DNA of 64,000 nt from Arthrobacter methylotrophus (GTDB lineage Bacteria > Actinomycetota > Actinomycetes > Actinomycetales > Micrococcaceae), in NCBI RefSeq assembly GCF_039539965.1, contig NZ_BAABED010000001.1, forward strand, positions 310,001 through 374,000, read 5' to 3'. Below the pieces are notes generated by a model, which saw nothing but the letters and a program-made list of their open reading frames with translations, did not search any database and was not told the DNA's origin. Shown piece after piece: positions 63,503 to 64,000 of the stretch. How positions within the stretch are numbered: position 1 is the first letter of the stretch; each line of letters opens with the position of its first letter. The position numbers and the translations under genes are program-made.

Positions 63503-64000
63503 TGGCACTGAACTCCGAAGGATTCGGAACCCTGCTCATCGAGGAACGCGAAGACCGGGTCACGGTGCTCCTTAACCGGCCCGAGGTCCGCAATGCGATC
63601 GACCAACAGATGGTGGACGAGCTCCATCTGGTGTGTGATTACCTTGAACGCGAGCCGAAGATCCTGATTATCGCCGGCGTCGATGGTGTCTTTGCCTCCG
63701 GCGCGGACATCGGCCAGCTGAGGGAACGCCGCCGTGACGATGCCCTGCGCGGGATCAATTCGACCATCTTCGTCCGAATCGCGAAGCTGCCGATGCCCGT
63801 CATCGCGGCCTTGGACGGTTATTGCCTCGGAGGCGGTGCCGAACTCGCCTACGCCGCGGACTTTCGCATTGGCACCCCTAGCGTGCGGATCGGCAACCCG
63901 GAAACCGGGCTGGGCATCATGGCCGCGGCCGGAGCCACTTGGCGACTCAAGGAACTCGTGGGAGAACCGATCGCCAAGGAAATCCTCTTGGCCGGGGCTG
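63502..64000 (+). CDS. Enoyl-CoA hydratase/isomerase (5' part, cut by window)
   Basis: Starts at ATG 63502, overlapping the thiolase stop by one base, and stays open to the window end (166 codons). The crotonase core is visible: FASGADIGQLRERR (oxyanion hole and substrate loop) and LDGYCLGGGAELAYAADFRI with the second oxyanion Gly. Together with the thiolase and the PaaR-like operator it suggests phenylacetate or fatty-acyl CoA breakdown. The C-terminus is outside the window. Confidence 0.9.
   Translation, partial: MALNSEGFGTLLIEEREDRVTVLLNRPEVRNAIDQQMVDELHLVCDYLEREPKILIIAGVDGVFASGADIGQLRERRRDDALRGINSTIFVRIAKLPMPVIAALDGYCLGGGAELAYAADFRIGTPSVRIGNPETGLGIMAAAGATWRLKELVGEPIAKEILLAGA

Overview
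The window is high-GC actinobacterial chromosome, most likely Micrococcaceae (Arthrobacter, Paenarthrobacter or Pseudarthrobacter type). The evidence is frequent GTG/TTG starts, many ATGA/TGATG gene overlaps, a bS22-type miniature ribosomal protein, an ssd/Tad pilus locus beside a DEAH helicase, a menaquinone operon linked to system II cytochrome c biogenesis, and Rex. These assignments were made by reading motifs, with no database search.

Region 1-5723 is accessory and the most interesting part. It is a small RiPP cluster whose gene content and precursor peptides match the daptide class: SAM methyltransferase, class III aminotransferase, iron-ADH-fold dehydrogenase, two short hydrophobic precursors that both end in Thr, a hairpin, the relic of an ABC exporter, and a membrane M50-type metalloprotease with an N-terminal PqqD-like domain. 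The C-terminal Thr is expected to be decarboxylated, transaminated and N-methylated. The left edge of the cluster is cut by the window.

From 5928 to 64000 the genes are mostly core. 5928-14058 carries acetyl-CoA synthetase, a membrane protein, endonuclease III, a CoA-type NUDIX hydrolase, a CHAD protein and a stand-alone family A DNA polymerase. 14231-22087 is the Tad/Flp-type pilus operon (ssd, tadA, tadB, tadC, pilin-like, TadE-like, TadE/G-like) converging on a DEAH helicase. 22181-31545 holds GNAT, TrhO, a lipoprotein, a methyltransferase, ArsR, topoisomerase I, SseB-like and Ppx/GppA. 31547-38682 holds a sugar isomerase-like protein, proC, a Ktr/Trk potassium system, an AcuC deacetylase and an ArsR regulator.

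38767-43329 is a regulatory stretch. LldD faces a FadR-type regulator across two palindromic operators, a LacI regulator has its own palindrome, and DAHP synthase is preceded by an aromatic-rich leader peptide and hairpins that look like a transcription attenuator. 43488-48611 contains an HTH protein, bS22, a HAD phosphatase, glutaredoxin-Rex, two Pro/Gln-rich membrane proteins and YceI. 48814-57637 joins cytochrome c maturation (phosphatase, TlpA, CcdA, ResB, CcsB) to menaquinone synthesis (MenB, MenE, MenA). 57659-64000 has a broken VOC gene, a CAAX protease, an amino acid permease, dienelactone hydrolase, a pentapeptide protein with a short upstream ORF, and a thiolase/enoyl-CoA hydratase pair behind a TetR-type (PaaR-like) operator.

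The intergenic gaps hold several long palindromes. Two 66-nt copies (38685 and 58070) are homologous, with compensatory changes in the stem, and one of them lies at the broken 5' end of the VOC gene. I saw no rRNA, tRNA, CRISPR array or insertion sequence.
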